From an uncultured Lachnospiraceae bacterium (lineage in GTDB: Bacteria; Bacillota; Clostridia; Lachnospirales; Lachnospiraceae): 10,809 nt of DNA. Position numbers and translations under genes: made by a program. Numbering within the stretch: the stretch's first letter is position 1; each line of letters opens with the position of its first letter. Below the pieces are notes generated by a model that was not told the DNA's origin, did not search any database, and saw only the letters and a program-made list of their open reading frames with translations. Below, one piece after another: positions 1 to 6,040 of this stretch. Location of the stretch: positions 1 through 10,809 of the forward strand of contig CADCRB010000303.1 in NCBI GenBank assembly GCA_902803745.1, in the 5' to 3' direction.

Positions 1-1128
1 TCTTCCTCCGTCCTTTGATGCTTTCCATATCTTCTGGGCCGCTGTCCATCCTGCGCCATCAAGTCCGGGATCCTGTGACTTATAATCATCATGAAGATTG
101 AATCCCTTCTCCGATGCCTTCTTCTGCATCTCTTCCGACTGAAGGAATTCAGTAAACTGTCTTGCCGCCTCCTGACTGTCATCATCTACGTAATCTAAGG
201 TATAGACCGGATGATCATGTCTTATGCCCGCGGGAGTATATACATAGTTTTTAAGCTCAGGGGTGTTTTTATATGCCTGTTCCTCCATTACCATGGCCTT
301 GATTATCCCCTTTGCCGCCTGTTCTCTCAGCACCGAGGTAGTATATGCCACGGGAGGTGACTGCTTCTGATAGTCAAGAAGCTTGCCGGCCGCTTCCTCC
401 GAAAGCGGATCTGAGGGATCGAAGGCTTTGAGCATAGCGGCAAGGATATTGAGTCCTGTGGAGGATGTATACGGATTGGTGTAGGCAAAGGTCAGGTCGC
501 CTGCAAGGGATGCTGTAAGCACCTTGTCAACCGTGACTTCACCGTACTTTGACTTAAAATCGTCATATGTCTTTTTTTCCATAAGGACCCCGGCAGTATT
601 TCCCGCGACCCTGTCTGCCAGCTTTATGACATTAAAGCCCTTTGCGGAAAGCATGTCTCCCCACGCCGAATTTGAAGGAGCATATACATCCGGCCTGTAT
701 CCACCGTCCTCCATATAGGTCACTACTTCGCCGGAGGTTATCTTCCGGACAGAGACTGATACAGTCTTATTATCTACCTTTATGTTTTTGGAATTAAACT
801 TTTCCGCAGCAACCACCATCCAGTCATCCGGAGCTTTGGAGCTCATCTCAGTAGCAGCCGCGACCTCTATATTGATCTGTCCCCTGCCTTCCACCACGAT
901 GGGGAAGGTATCTATATCCGCCAGTGTCACGGACTCCTCAGAGTCTTCGTATATATCAAGCGGCGCCTGAATATTCACTGGCTTTATCTCACTCCAGTAG
1001 GCATCAAGCTCCTTAAGACTTTCATCTCTTGAATATACCTCATTTTCGCCGCCCAGCGTATCTCCGCATCCTGTAAGGACTAAAGCCGCCGTCAAGAACA
1101 ATGCCGTTATCTTTCCGCACTTCATCAT
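1..1128 (-). CDS. Substrate-binding lipoprotein, probably the N-terminal part of an SBP-VWA protein (C-terminus outside window)
   Basis: The frame is open from the start codon to the window edge, giving 376 residues with no stop. Residues 1-21 are a lipoprotein signal peptide: a basic start (K3, K6), a hydrophobic core and the lipobox LTGC with Cys21 as the lipidated residue, so the protein should be tethered outside the membrane. Residues about 100-340 resemble an extracellular binding domain of the SBP_bac_11 type; the stretch FAYTNPYTSSTGLN (215-228) is typical of the family. The last visible residues (WKASKDGGR, 368-376) look like the linker that, in Clostridia relatives, leads into a von Willebrand A domain; that domain is inferred, not seen. 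Tandem ATG codons at 1128 and 1125 both overlap the upstream gene's stop, with GGAGG 6 or 9 nt before them; 1128 is chosen on spacing. It is the third gene of the TelA set. The ligand is unknown. Confidence 0.8.
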   Translation of the reverse strand, partial: MMKCGKITALFLTAALVLTGCGDTLGGENEVYSRDESLKELDAYWSEIKPVNIQAPLDIYEDSEESVTLADIDTFPIVVEGRGQINIEVAAATEMSSKAPDDWMVVAAEKFNSKNIKVDNKTVSVSVRKITSGEVVTYMEDGGYRPDVYAPSNSAWGDMLSAKGFNVIKLADRVAGNTAGVLMEKKTYDDFKSKYGEVTVDKVLTASLAGDLTFAYTNPYTSSTGLNILAAMLKAFDPSDPLSEEAAGKLLDYQKQSPPVAYTTSVLREQAAKGIIKAMVMEEQAYKNTPELKNYVYTPAGIRHDHPVYTLDYVDDDSQEAARQFTEFLQSEEMQKKASEKGFNLHDDYKSQDPGLDGAGWTAAQKIWKASKDGGR

Positions 1129-1868
1129 GCAAAACCTCCGCCGTTGATAGTATTCTGTATAACCTTGATCCAGTTGTCGAGGAGCGATCTGTCGGCTCCG
1201 CCTTCCTGGGAATTGTACTTGTCTATCCAGTCAGCCGATACCACAAGAAGCTCTCTTGACTGATCAAGGAGCTTTTGATTCTGCGCAAGTATCGAATCGA
1301 CCTTCTCCACATCGAGTCTGCTCTCATCAGCGCCGTCACCCGCAACTATGCACTGATTCACAACACCCCTTAAATTAAGGCATATCTCGCGCTCCACGGT
1401 ATCAAGAGTGCCCACCGTATCCTTAAGATAAGCAGCCTTATTAAGCGAGAGCAGCTCGCCCTGACGCCTTTGAAGCTCGTCCATCCGGTCAAGCTGCGCC
1501 GTGCATCTGTCCATCAGATTCATAAGTCCGGGTGAGCCTTCTCTGATCCTTAAGAGTCTAGCCCTTGTTGCCTCGGGACTCGTCATATCCTCCACGGGGA
1601 GCTCATCGCTTTTCACGTCGAGTTTCTGCGTCTTTCGCTCCTCGGCCGCAATGGCAAGCTGCTTTTTTGCTCCCACTGCAAGGTCACCTGCAGACCAGAG
1701 GGTGAATATACCGCCTGCTACTCCTGCCGCACCGGTGACAAAGGATGCCATCCTTACTCCAAGCGCCACTATAAGGGGCTGACCCATAGCAATGAGTCCA
1801 CCCGTGACCGCGAAGGTAAGACCTGCCAATACTACTGTCCGAATAGCTTTTCCCTTGATACTGCCCAT
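1125..1868 (-). CDS. Unrecognised membrane-anchored helical protein between TelA and the binding lipoprotein
   Basis: The 247-residue protein has two hydrophobic segments at the N-terminus (about 8-28 and 31-58, rich in Gly, Ala and Val), then a basic/acidic cytoplasm-like region with long helices of coiled-coil character (about 98-175 and 185-218), and ends in a Gly-rich tail. I see no catalytic motif. The start ATG at 1868 overlaps the telA stop as TGATG, with AGGGAG about 5 nt upstream. Its own stop overlaps the tandem start codons of the next gene, so the three genes look translationally coupled. In Bacillus, xpaC lies beside the TelA homologue yaaN, and XpaC also has N-terminal membrane helices followed by a helical domain. 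This protein could be a positional analogue, but I cannot show homology. A membrane partner of TelA and the lipoprotein is inferred from context only. Confidence 0.8.
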   Translation of the reverse strand: MGSIKGKAIRTVVLAGLTFAVTGGLIAMGQPLIVALGVRMASFVTGAAGVAGGIFTLWSAGDLAVGAKKQLAIAAEERKTQKLDVKSDELPVEDMTSPEATRARLLRIREGSPGLMNLMDRCTAQLDRMDELQRRQGELLSLNKAAYLKDTVGTLDTVEREICLNLRGVVNQCIVAGDGADESRLDVEKVDSILAQNQKLLDQSRELLVVSADWIDKYNSQEGGADRSLLDNWIKVIQNTINGGGFA

Positions 1869-3004
1869 CAGACTCCCTTGCCTGCACCTACAAGAGCGTT
1901 TCTCAGCTCATCTTCTATATTCTGAAGCTCAGCCTCGGCAAGCTTTCTCTTCTCCCGGCCTTCTTCCTGTATTCGGGTTACATCACTTATCATGGAAATG
2001 ATATCAGCATTTGCCTGCTTGAGAGTCTCTATATCGACAATGCCTCTCTCCGATTCCTTTGCAGCTTCTACCGCATTCATCTTCAACGCTGCAGACTGCT
2101 CCCTGAGCATCTGGTTTGTGATATCAGAAACAGCCTTTTGCATCTCTGTAGCCTGCCTGCTGTTTTCTATTGCAAGAGCAAGCGCTATGCGTCTCTTCCA
2201 GAGAGATATGGTATCTGTCGATGACGTATAGAGACTTCTGGCCATGTCCTGATCGTTCTTCTGTACCATCCGGATCTGAGGCGCCATCTGCATACAGGTG
2301 GTACGGGTCAGCTCCATGTCATATATCTGCTTTTCAAACTGGGCTATACGCTCCTTAAAATCCTGATAAGCCCATGCATCCTCCTGGGTTCCGGTTTCCT
2401 CAGCTTTCTTTCGAAGCTCCTCGAGCTCACCGCTCTTTGCTTCTTCAAGCTTTCTTTTTCCGGCCAGGATATACATAGTGAGTTCCTTGTAATACTCAAG
2501 GTTCTCGTCATACATCTTATCAAGACCTTCTATATCTACAAGGAGCTTCATCCTCTGGCCTTCAAGCTCCTTTGCTATGGAGTCCACGGCATTACTGACC
2601 TTGCCATACTGAACCTTTATCTCCTCTATCTTGCGCTTTGCTGTCTTCATAAGCTTGAAGCCTCCGGGTTCACCCGGATCGCACTTTTTAACCTGTACGG
2701 TAAGCTGGGAAAGGAGCTTGCCTATCTCTCCCGTATCTCTGCCGGTAACGGTTTTCAATGCCTCATCTGCAAAGCCTGTTGCCTTGGTTCTTGCAGACTC
2801 GCCGTATCTTGATACCACAGCCGCATCATGCAGATCTATCTTTTCGGCAAATTCATCCACCTGTTTCTGCTCTTCCGGAGTCAGTGTCTCTGCCTGTTTT
2901 GCTATCTCTGCGATCTGTGTGTTCAGATCCTTTTCCACAGTAGTGACAGCGGTCTCTTCCTTCACAGTGTTTTCTTCCGCTCCGTCAAGTGTGAGATTGA
3001 TCAT
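1868..3004 (-). CDS. TelA-family (toxic anion resistance) protein
   Basis: The 378-residue protein matches the TelA family (PF05816) in length and pattern. It is almost wholly helical, highly charged and soluble. The C-terminal half carries the family signature: a segment around residues 245-265 (QIRMVQKNDQDMARS), then LWKRR near 268, a TNQML stretch near 296, the DIETLKQAN motif near 324-332 and an EEGREKR stretch near 350. Members have been linked to tellurite resistance and cell-envelope stress, but no biochemical activity is established. The ATG at 3004 is chosen because GGAGGAG lies about 8 nt upstream; an in-frame ATG at 3058 would add 18 residues, but has no ribosome binding site and sits inside a hairpin. 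It leads a three-gene unit with the membrane protein and lipoprotein that follow, whose gene boundaries overlap. Confidence 0.92.
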   Translation of the reverse strand: MINLTLDGAEENTVKEETAVTTVEKDLNTQIAEIAKQAETLTPEEQKQVDEFAEKIDLHDAAVVSRYGESARTKATGFADEALKTVTGRDTGEIGKLLSQLTVQVKKCDPGEPGGFKLMKTAKRKIEEIKVQYGKVSNAVDSIAKELEGQRMKLLVDIEGLDKMYDENLEYYKELTMYILAGKRKLEEAKSGELEELRKKAEETGTQEDAWAYQDFKERIAQFEKQIYDMELTRTTCMQMAPQIRMVQKNDQDMARSLYTSSTDTISLWKRRIALALAIENSRQATEMQKAVSDITNQMLREQSAALKMNAVEAAKESERGIVDIETLKQANADIISMISDVTRIQEEGREKRKLAEAELQNIEDELRNALVGAGKGV

Positions 3005-3036
3005 TTTAGTTATCTCCTCCTCTATCCCCTGATCCG

Positions 3037-3056
3037 GCGCCAGATGTGCATGGCGC
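3037..3056 (-). repeat. Hairpin in the telA 5' leader
   Basis: GCGCCA (3037-3042) and TGGCGC (3051-3056) form a perfect 6-bp stem with an 8-nt loop. The same bases can also join an alternative imperfect palindrome at 3042-3060 (AGATGTGC-ATG-GCGCATCT, one mismatch), so two folds compete. It lies about 33 nt upstream of the telA start codon and does not cover the ribosome binding site. A regulatory role is a guess. Confidence 0.35.
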
Positions 3057-3072
3057 ATCTAAATGGTGCTCA

Positions 3073-3093
3073 AAATGTGCTGCCGGCACATTT
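3073..3093 (-). terminator. Possible weak intrinsic terminator after the radical SAM gene
   Basis: AAATGTGC (3073-3080) and GCACATTT (3086-3093) make a perfect 8-bp stem with a 5-nt loop. On the minus strand the stem is followed by only a short T run (ATTTTG), which overlaps the stem base, so termination would be weak. It lies about 57 nt beyond the stop of the radical SAM gene. The alternative is an operator or RNA element for telA. Confidence 0.3.
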
Positions 3094-3150
3094 CGCATAT
3101 GCTGATACCAGTATATTTTATCACTCTTGGCTGATCTCCGCGACCTGTAT

Positions 3151-4062
3151 TTATTTCCGCAGCACTCCCTTACCGTCGAAATCAGGTATAAAGCTTTCAT
3201 TTGCAGAGGACATATCCTGAATAAAAGCATTCTCTATCCCAAGCTTTATTGCATAGTCAATAAGCCTGTCATATTCACTTTTCTTAACCCTTCTTGAAAG
3301 CTCCGGATAAAGACCAGCTGCGTCCTCCTGCGGCGTATACTGACTCAGGATGCTGATATAGATATCATCACCGTATTTATCATGAAGATATTTCAGGACC
3401 TTTTTGGAATTGCTAACGTTTCCGGGAAGAAGAAGATTTCTGACTATCACACCGCTTTTGATCATTCCCTCCTGATCAAAAACACATAGAGGCTTCTGTC
3501 GTACCATCTCGTCTAGGGCCTTCTTTGCAACCTCAGGATAATCGTATGCAGCGGAATATTTTTTCGAAAGCAGCGGATCATAGTATTTGAAATCCGGGAG
3601 AAAAACATCTATCAGACCTTCAAGCCTTCTGAGACTTTCCACTGTCTCATAGCCCGAACAATTAAAAATGAAGGGCTTCAAAAAGCCCTTCTTTCTTGCA
3701 TCAGCCAATGCTTCCGCGATATGCGGGATAAAATGATCTCCGGTCACAAGGTTTATATTCTCTGCGCCCTCTGCCTCCAGTTCAAAAAAGATTTCTGCAA
3801 GACGCTCCGTCGAGATCTCCCGTCCTTTTACGCCGTCAGAGATGATCCTGTTTTGGCAGTAAACACAATGCAAAGCACAGCCGGTAAAAAACACTGCTCC
3901 CGACCCTCTCTTACCGGATATGCAGGGCTCCTCCCAAAAATGCAGTGCTGCTCTCGCCACAGCAGGAGCATCCCCTGCTTTGCAGGCACCAAAGTTTCGG
4001 CTCCTGTCCACACCGCAGTTTCTGGGACAAAGCCTGCAGCCCGACCTTCTTTCCTCAGGCAT
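3151..4062 (-). CDS. PflX-like radical SAM Fe-S protein (COG1313)
   Basis: The 303-residue protein has the radical SAM cluster motif CX3CX2C at C62, C66 and C69 (GCALHCVYCQN), which should hold the 4Fe-4S cluster that cleaves S-adenosylmethionine. Ahead of it are four more cysteines, C9, C12, C16 and C27 (CRLCPRNCG), the N-terminal hallmark of the COG1313/PflX group related to pyruvate formate-lyase activase. The C-terminal FIPDFDGKGV is also typical. The target of this family is unknown. No glycyl radical enzyme and no SPASM domain are present, so activase or peptide-maturase roles are not supported directly. It starts 6 bp after the double-glycine protein gene, in the same frame behind tandem TGA codons, and has no good ribosome binding site, which suggests translational coupling to that gene. 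ATG 4062 is the first start possible. Confidence 0.88.
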   Translation of the reverse strand: MPEERRSGCRLCPRNCGVDRSRNFGACKAGDAPAVARAALHFWEEPCISGKRGSGAVFFTGCALHCVYCQNRIISDGVKGREISTERLAEIFFELEAEGAENINLVTGDHFIPHIAEALADARKKGFLKPFIFNCSGYETVESLRRLEGLIDVFLPDFKYYDPLLSKKYSAAYDYPEVAKKALDEMVRQKPLCVFDQEGMIKSGVIVRNLLLPGNVSNSKKVLKYLHDKYGDDIYISILSQYTPQEDAAGLYPELSRRVKKSEYDRLIDYAIKLGIENAFIQDMSSANESFIPDFDGKGVLRK

Positions 4063-4068
4063 TTCTCA

Positions 4069-4344
4069 TCAGCTCTGTTCTATGAGATCATCAAGCTCGG
4101 CCTTAGTCAGTTGTTTTCCGCCCGAGAGTTTATAGACGTCTCCGATACCCATGGCTACATTTTCGCTGATAGGCTGAAATACCCCTTTCGATATCTCCAC
4201 GCTGTAGGTCTTTTTACCGTTTTTATCATCGACCACGACTCCTGCTTTTCCAAGGTATTCATCCGTATGTCTGGGGGTCCCAGTTCCTCCGGTGACATCT
4301 TCAAGAATATCATCACTGAGCTTTTTTATGCCTTTATTAAGCAT
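4069..4344 (-). CDS. Small protein with double-glycine (bacteriocin-type) leader
   Basis: The 91-residue protein begins with a leader that fits the double-glycine pattern closely: L9 at -12, S10 at -11, L14 at -7, V17 at -4, and G19-G20 at -2/-1 (KKLSDDILEDVTGG). Cleavage after G20 would release a 71-residue product. Such leaders are cut and exported by ABC transporters with a C39 peptidase domain; none lies in the window. The product is hydrophilic, has no cysteine, contains a second LSGG (73-76) and ends in an acidic helix-like segment. It is therefore unlike a classic pore-forming class II bacteriocin. A strong AAAGGAGA lies 6 nt before the ATG. The gene lies 60 bp after the last glycosyltransferase and 6 bp before the radical SAM gene. 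It may be an exported signalling, surface or RiPP-like peptide; its function is not recognised. Confidence 0.82.
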   Translation of the reverse strand: MLNKGIKKLSDDILEDVTGGTGTPRHTDEYLGKAGVVVDDKNGKKTYSVEISKGVFQPISENVAMGIGDVYKLSGGKQLTKAELDDLIEQS

Positions 4345-4388
4345 ATCTGTCTCCTTTCCTTTATTCCGGTCATAGTTTTCTCTAAATA

Positions 4389-4417
4389 TTTATACGAAGC
4401 TTCATCAATCCTGGCAG
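4389..4417 (-). promoter_or_regulatory. Candidate sigma-A-type promoter for the double-glycine protein
   Basis: On the minus strand, CTGCCA (4412-4417, 4 of 6 against TTGACA) is followed after exactly 17 bp by TATAAA (4389-4394, 5 of 6 against TATAAT) in an AT-rich tract. Transcription would start near 4382, giving a leader of about 38 nt that carries the strong ribosome binding site. The -35 lies within the end of the preceding glycosyltransferase gene. It would let the peptide and radical SAM pair be expressed apart from the glycan genes. Confidence 0.35.
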
Positions 4418-5247
4418 TTTTTATTTTTACGATATTCCGTTCTGCCTTCTCTCATCGCCCGGTATGCCTCAAAAGTGCCGATAGTCGCCTTGTATTCGTT
4501 CCTTTTTCTGATCAGGTTCTGCCAGGTCAGGATGTGCCAGAGTCCCGGATCCATTGCCTCGTACCCCGCTCCGCGCGCAATATAGAAGTCCCTGTCAAAA
4601 GCAGTAAACCAGCTTGACTCATTGGGAAGTGTCTGTGCTATCTTTACCGGGATATAGATCCTCTGTATCCCCCTTCTTGCTGCCTCAAAAAGAAATATGT
4701 TCTCTTCCCCCATCTGATACTTTGCCCCTGCGCCAAAGTCCTCATCAAAGCGCAGCTCACCCAGCACCGAGCGTCTCACTGCCATCTCAGGTGAGAATAT
4801 CCTCATCATGTCCTTCTTTGACATCACCCCTTCAGAAGCCCTTACCGGTGTATGTCTTTCGGGACGCTCAATAAAAAAGCATATTATGCCGGCCTCGGGA
4901 TAACGTCTGAAGGCCTCCTCTACAATGTCTCTCGCATCATCTTCATACCTTATATCATTATCACAGAAGATACAGATATCATCTGTCGCACGAAGAAGCG
5001 CCAGGTTTCTTGATCTGGAGAGTCCTTTCTCATTTCTTTCAATTACAGTGACCTTTTGCTCCAGCCTGCCTTCATCTGTACCCCCTCTGGGCTTACCGTC
5101 CACAATGACCATTCCGTCACCCAGAGTAACCTCATGTGTGCCTTCCCTGCCGCACTGATTCACTATCACTGCATCAGTACGTATATTCAGCTTTTCAATA
5201 TAGTCAAGGGGATCCCCCTGCTCCATGACTGAAAGCAAAGTCTGCAT
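4405..5247 (-). CDS. Divergent GT2-type glycosyltransferase
   Basis: The 280-residue protein looks like a GT-A fold glycosyltransferase of family 2, but an atypical one. The expected N-terminal beta strand (MQTLLSVM) is followed by a long charged loop (about 33-65) before KGLSRSRNLAL (74-84), the segment that normally precedes the metal site. The DxD-type motif is DND at 96-98, in a CDNDIRYEDD context. The conserved acceptor-side stretch is FGAGAKYQMGEENIFLFE (171-188), with E181 and E182 as probable catalytic-base candidates. It has no membrane segment and should act on the cytoplasmic face, adding a sugar to a lipid-linked intermediate; donor and acceptor are unknown. The start has AAGGAGA about 10 nt upstream and lies 4 bp after the previous gene. 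It is the last gene of the glycan cluster. Confidence 0.82.
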   Translation of the reverse strand: MQTLLSVMEQGDPLDYIEKLNIRTDAVIVNQCGREGTHEVTLGDGMVIVDGKPRGGTDEGRLEQKVTVIERNEKGLSRSRNLALLRATDDICIFCDNDIRYEDDARDIVEEAFRRYPEAGIICFFIERPERHTPVRASEGVMSKKDMMRIFSPEMAVRRSVLGELRFDEDFGAGAKYQMGEENIFLFEAARRGIQRIYIPVKIAQTLPNESSWFTAFDRDFYIARGAGYEAMDPGLWHILTWQNLIRKRNEYKATIGTFEAYRAMREGRTEYRKNKNCQD

Positions 5248-5251
5248 TCGC

Positions 5252-6040
5252 TCAGATTCTCCTTTTCACGGCGTTGAAAGCAAAGCAGATAAAGCAATAA
5301 AGGCTGTAGGGGATCGAAAATCCTTCATTCATATATAATCCCCATATCCTCTTTATTCCTACCAGTTTATTTGAAGAAAGCGTCTTCCCGCTCCTTCTGT
5401 AAAGGGTAAGCGGTTCATCAAGTCCGGAAGCGTTCCCGATCCTCTTTAATATCTTCCACCAGTTGGCGCTGTCCTCAGAAGCAATATATGGAAAATAAAT
5501 ATCCTCCTTTGAAAGGATTTTCATATCAAGTATGACTGTGCTGGTAAATATGATCGTATTCTTAACTGCTTCCCGGTATCCGATTTTCTCAGGGACGTGG
5601 GCTATCTTTCCAATACCGCGGCATTCCTCGTCTGCAAACTCATATGCAGTAAAAGAGAATGCCGCCTTTTCTCTTTGCATAAGAGCTATCTGCTTTTCAA
5701 GCTTATCAGGAAGCCACTTGTCATCTGCATCGATAAATGCTATATAATCTCCCGCTGCAGCATCTATTCCGGTATTCCTTGCGCCTGCAGCGCTCTTTTT
5801 ATTTGTATTGTCCAAAAGCCTTACTGAGAACTCTGCCCGCTTTGAGTACTCTGTTACCGTCTCCCTTGTGCCGTCTGCCGAGCCGTCATCCACCACAATG
5901 ACCTCAATATCCATCTTCACCGTCTGATCCGCTATGGAGTCCAGTGTGTCCTTTATGAAGGCCACGCTGTTGTATACCGGGATTATGACAGATATGAGTC
6001 CCTCCGGCTTTATCTTATCTTTACTGTCCGATCCGCCCAT
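5252..6040 (-). CDS. TuaG-like family 2 glycosyltransferase
   Basis: This 262-residue GT2 enzyme should transfer a sugar from a nucleotide donor onto a growing lipid-linked oligosaccharide at the inner membrane face. The GT-A domain fills residues 15-110: ISVIIPVYN, VVDDGSADGT (49-58), the AGARNTGID segment (85-93) and the metal-binding DADD (104-107) with DKWLPDKLEKQ after it. The second half follows the pattern of Bacillus TuaG, a teichuronic acid transferase: HVPEKIGY (148-155), the ASED motif (187-190), EPLTLYRRSGKTLSSNKL (209-226) and a hydrophobic, basic C-terminus. The match is from memory of the family, so the sugar is not assigned. The ATG overlaps the stop of the sugar transferase gene as TGATG. 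Confidence 0.9.
   Translation of the reverse strand: MGGSDSKDKIKPEGLISVIIPVYNSVAFIKDTLDSIADQTVKMDIEVIVVDDGSADGTRETVTEYSKRAEFSVRLLDNTNKKSAAGARNTGIDAAAGDYIAFIDADDKWLPDKLEKQIALMQREKAAFSFTAYEFADEECRGIGKIAHVPEKIGYREAVKNTIIFTSTVILDMKILSKEDIYFPYIASEDSANWWKILKRIGNASGLDEPLTLYRRSGKTLSSNKLVGIKRIWGLYMNEGFSIPYSLYCFICFAFNAVKRRI

Larger units (their letters stand above)
3005..3150 (-). other. Intergenic leader of the telA unit
   Basis: This 146-bp gap between the radical SAM gene and telA is the longest gene-free stretch in the window. It holds two perfect inverted repeats (3073-3093 and 3037-3056) and the strong telA ribosome binding site. A TATACT element at about 3110-3115 on the minus strand resembles a -10 box, but I find no matching -35, so the promoter of telA is not resolved. 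A near-direct repeat of AAATGGTGCT (3061-3070) and AAATGTGCT (3073-3081) is also present. Confidence 0.5.

Noticed and set aside
3005..3058. Longer TelA start at 3058
   Set aside because: There is no ribosome binding site, and the ATG falls within a palindromic leader; the ATG at 3004 has a strong site at proper spacing and gives the usual family length.
3110..3140. Promoter for telA at TATACT
   Set aside because: The -10 match is fair, but no -35 element is found at 16-18 bp, so it was not annotated as a feature.
3006..3230. 74-codon minus-strand frame at the end of the radical SAM gene
   Set aside because: It overlaps the conserved C-terminus of the radical SAM protein and runs through the hairpins of the telA leader; composition is not protein-like.
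3151..4062. Pyruvate formate-lyase activase (PflA)
   Set aside because: The four extra N-terminal cysteines and C-terminal FIPDF motif place it in the PflX/COG1313 group, and no glycyl radical enzyme is nearby.
3721..4617. 298-codon plus-strand open frame opposite the radical SAM, double-glycine and last glycosyltransferase genes
   Set aside because: It spans three well supported minus-strand genes and their gaps, and its translation resembles no family; it is a shadow frame.
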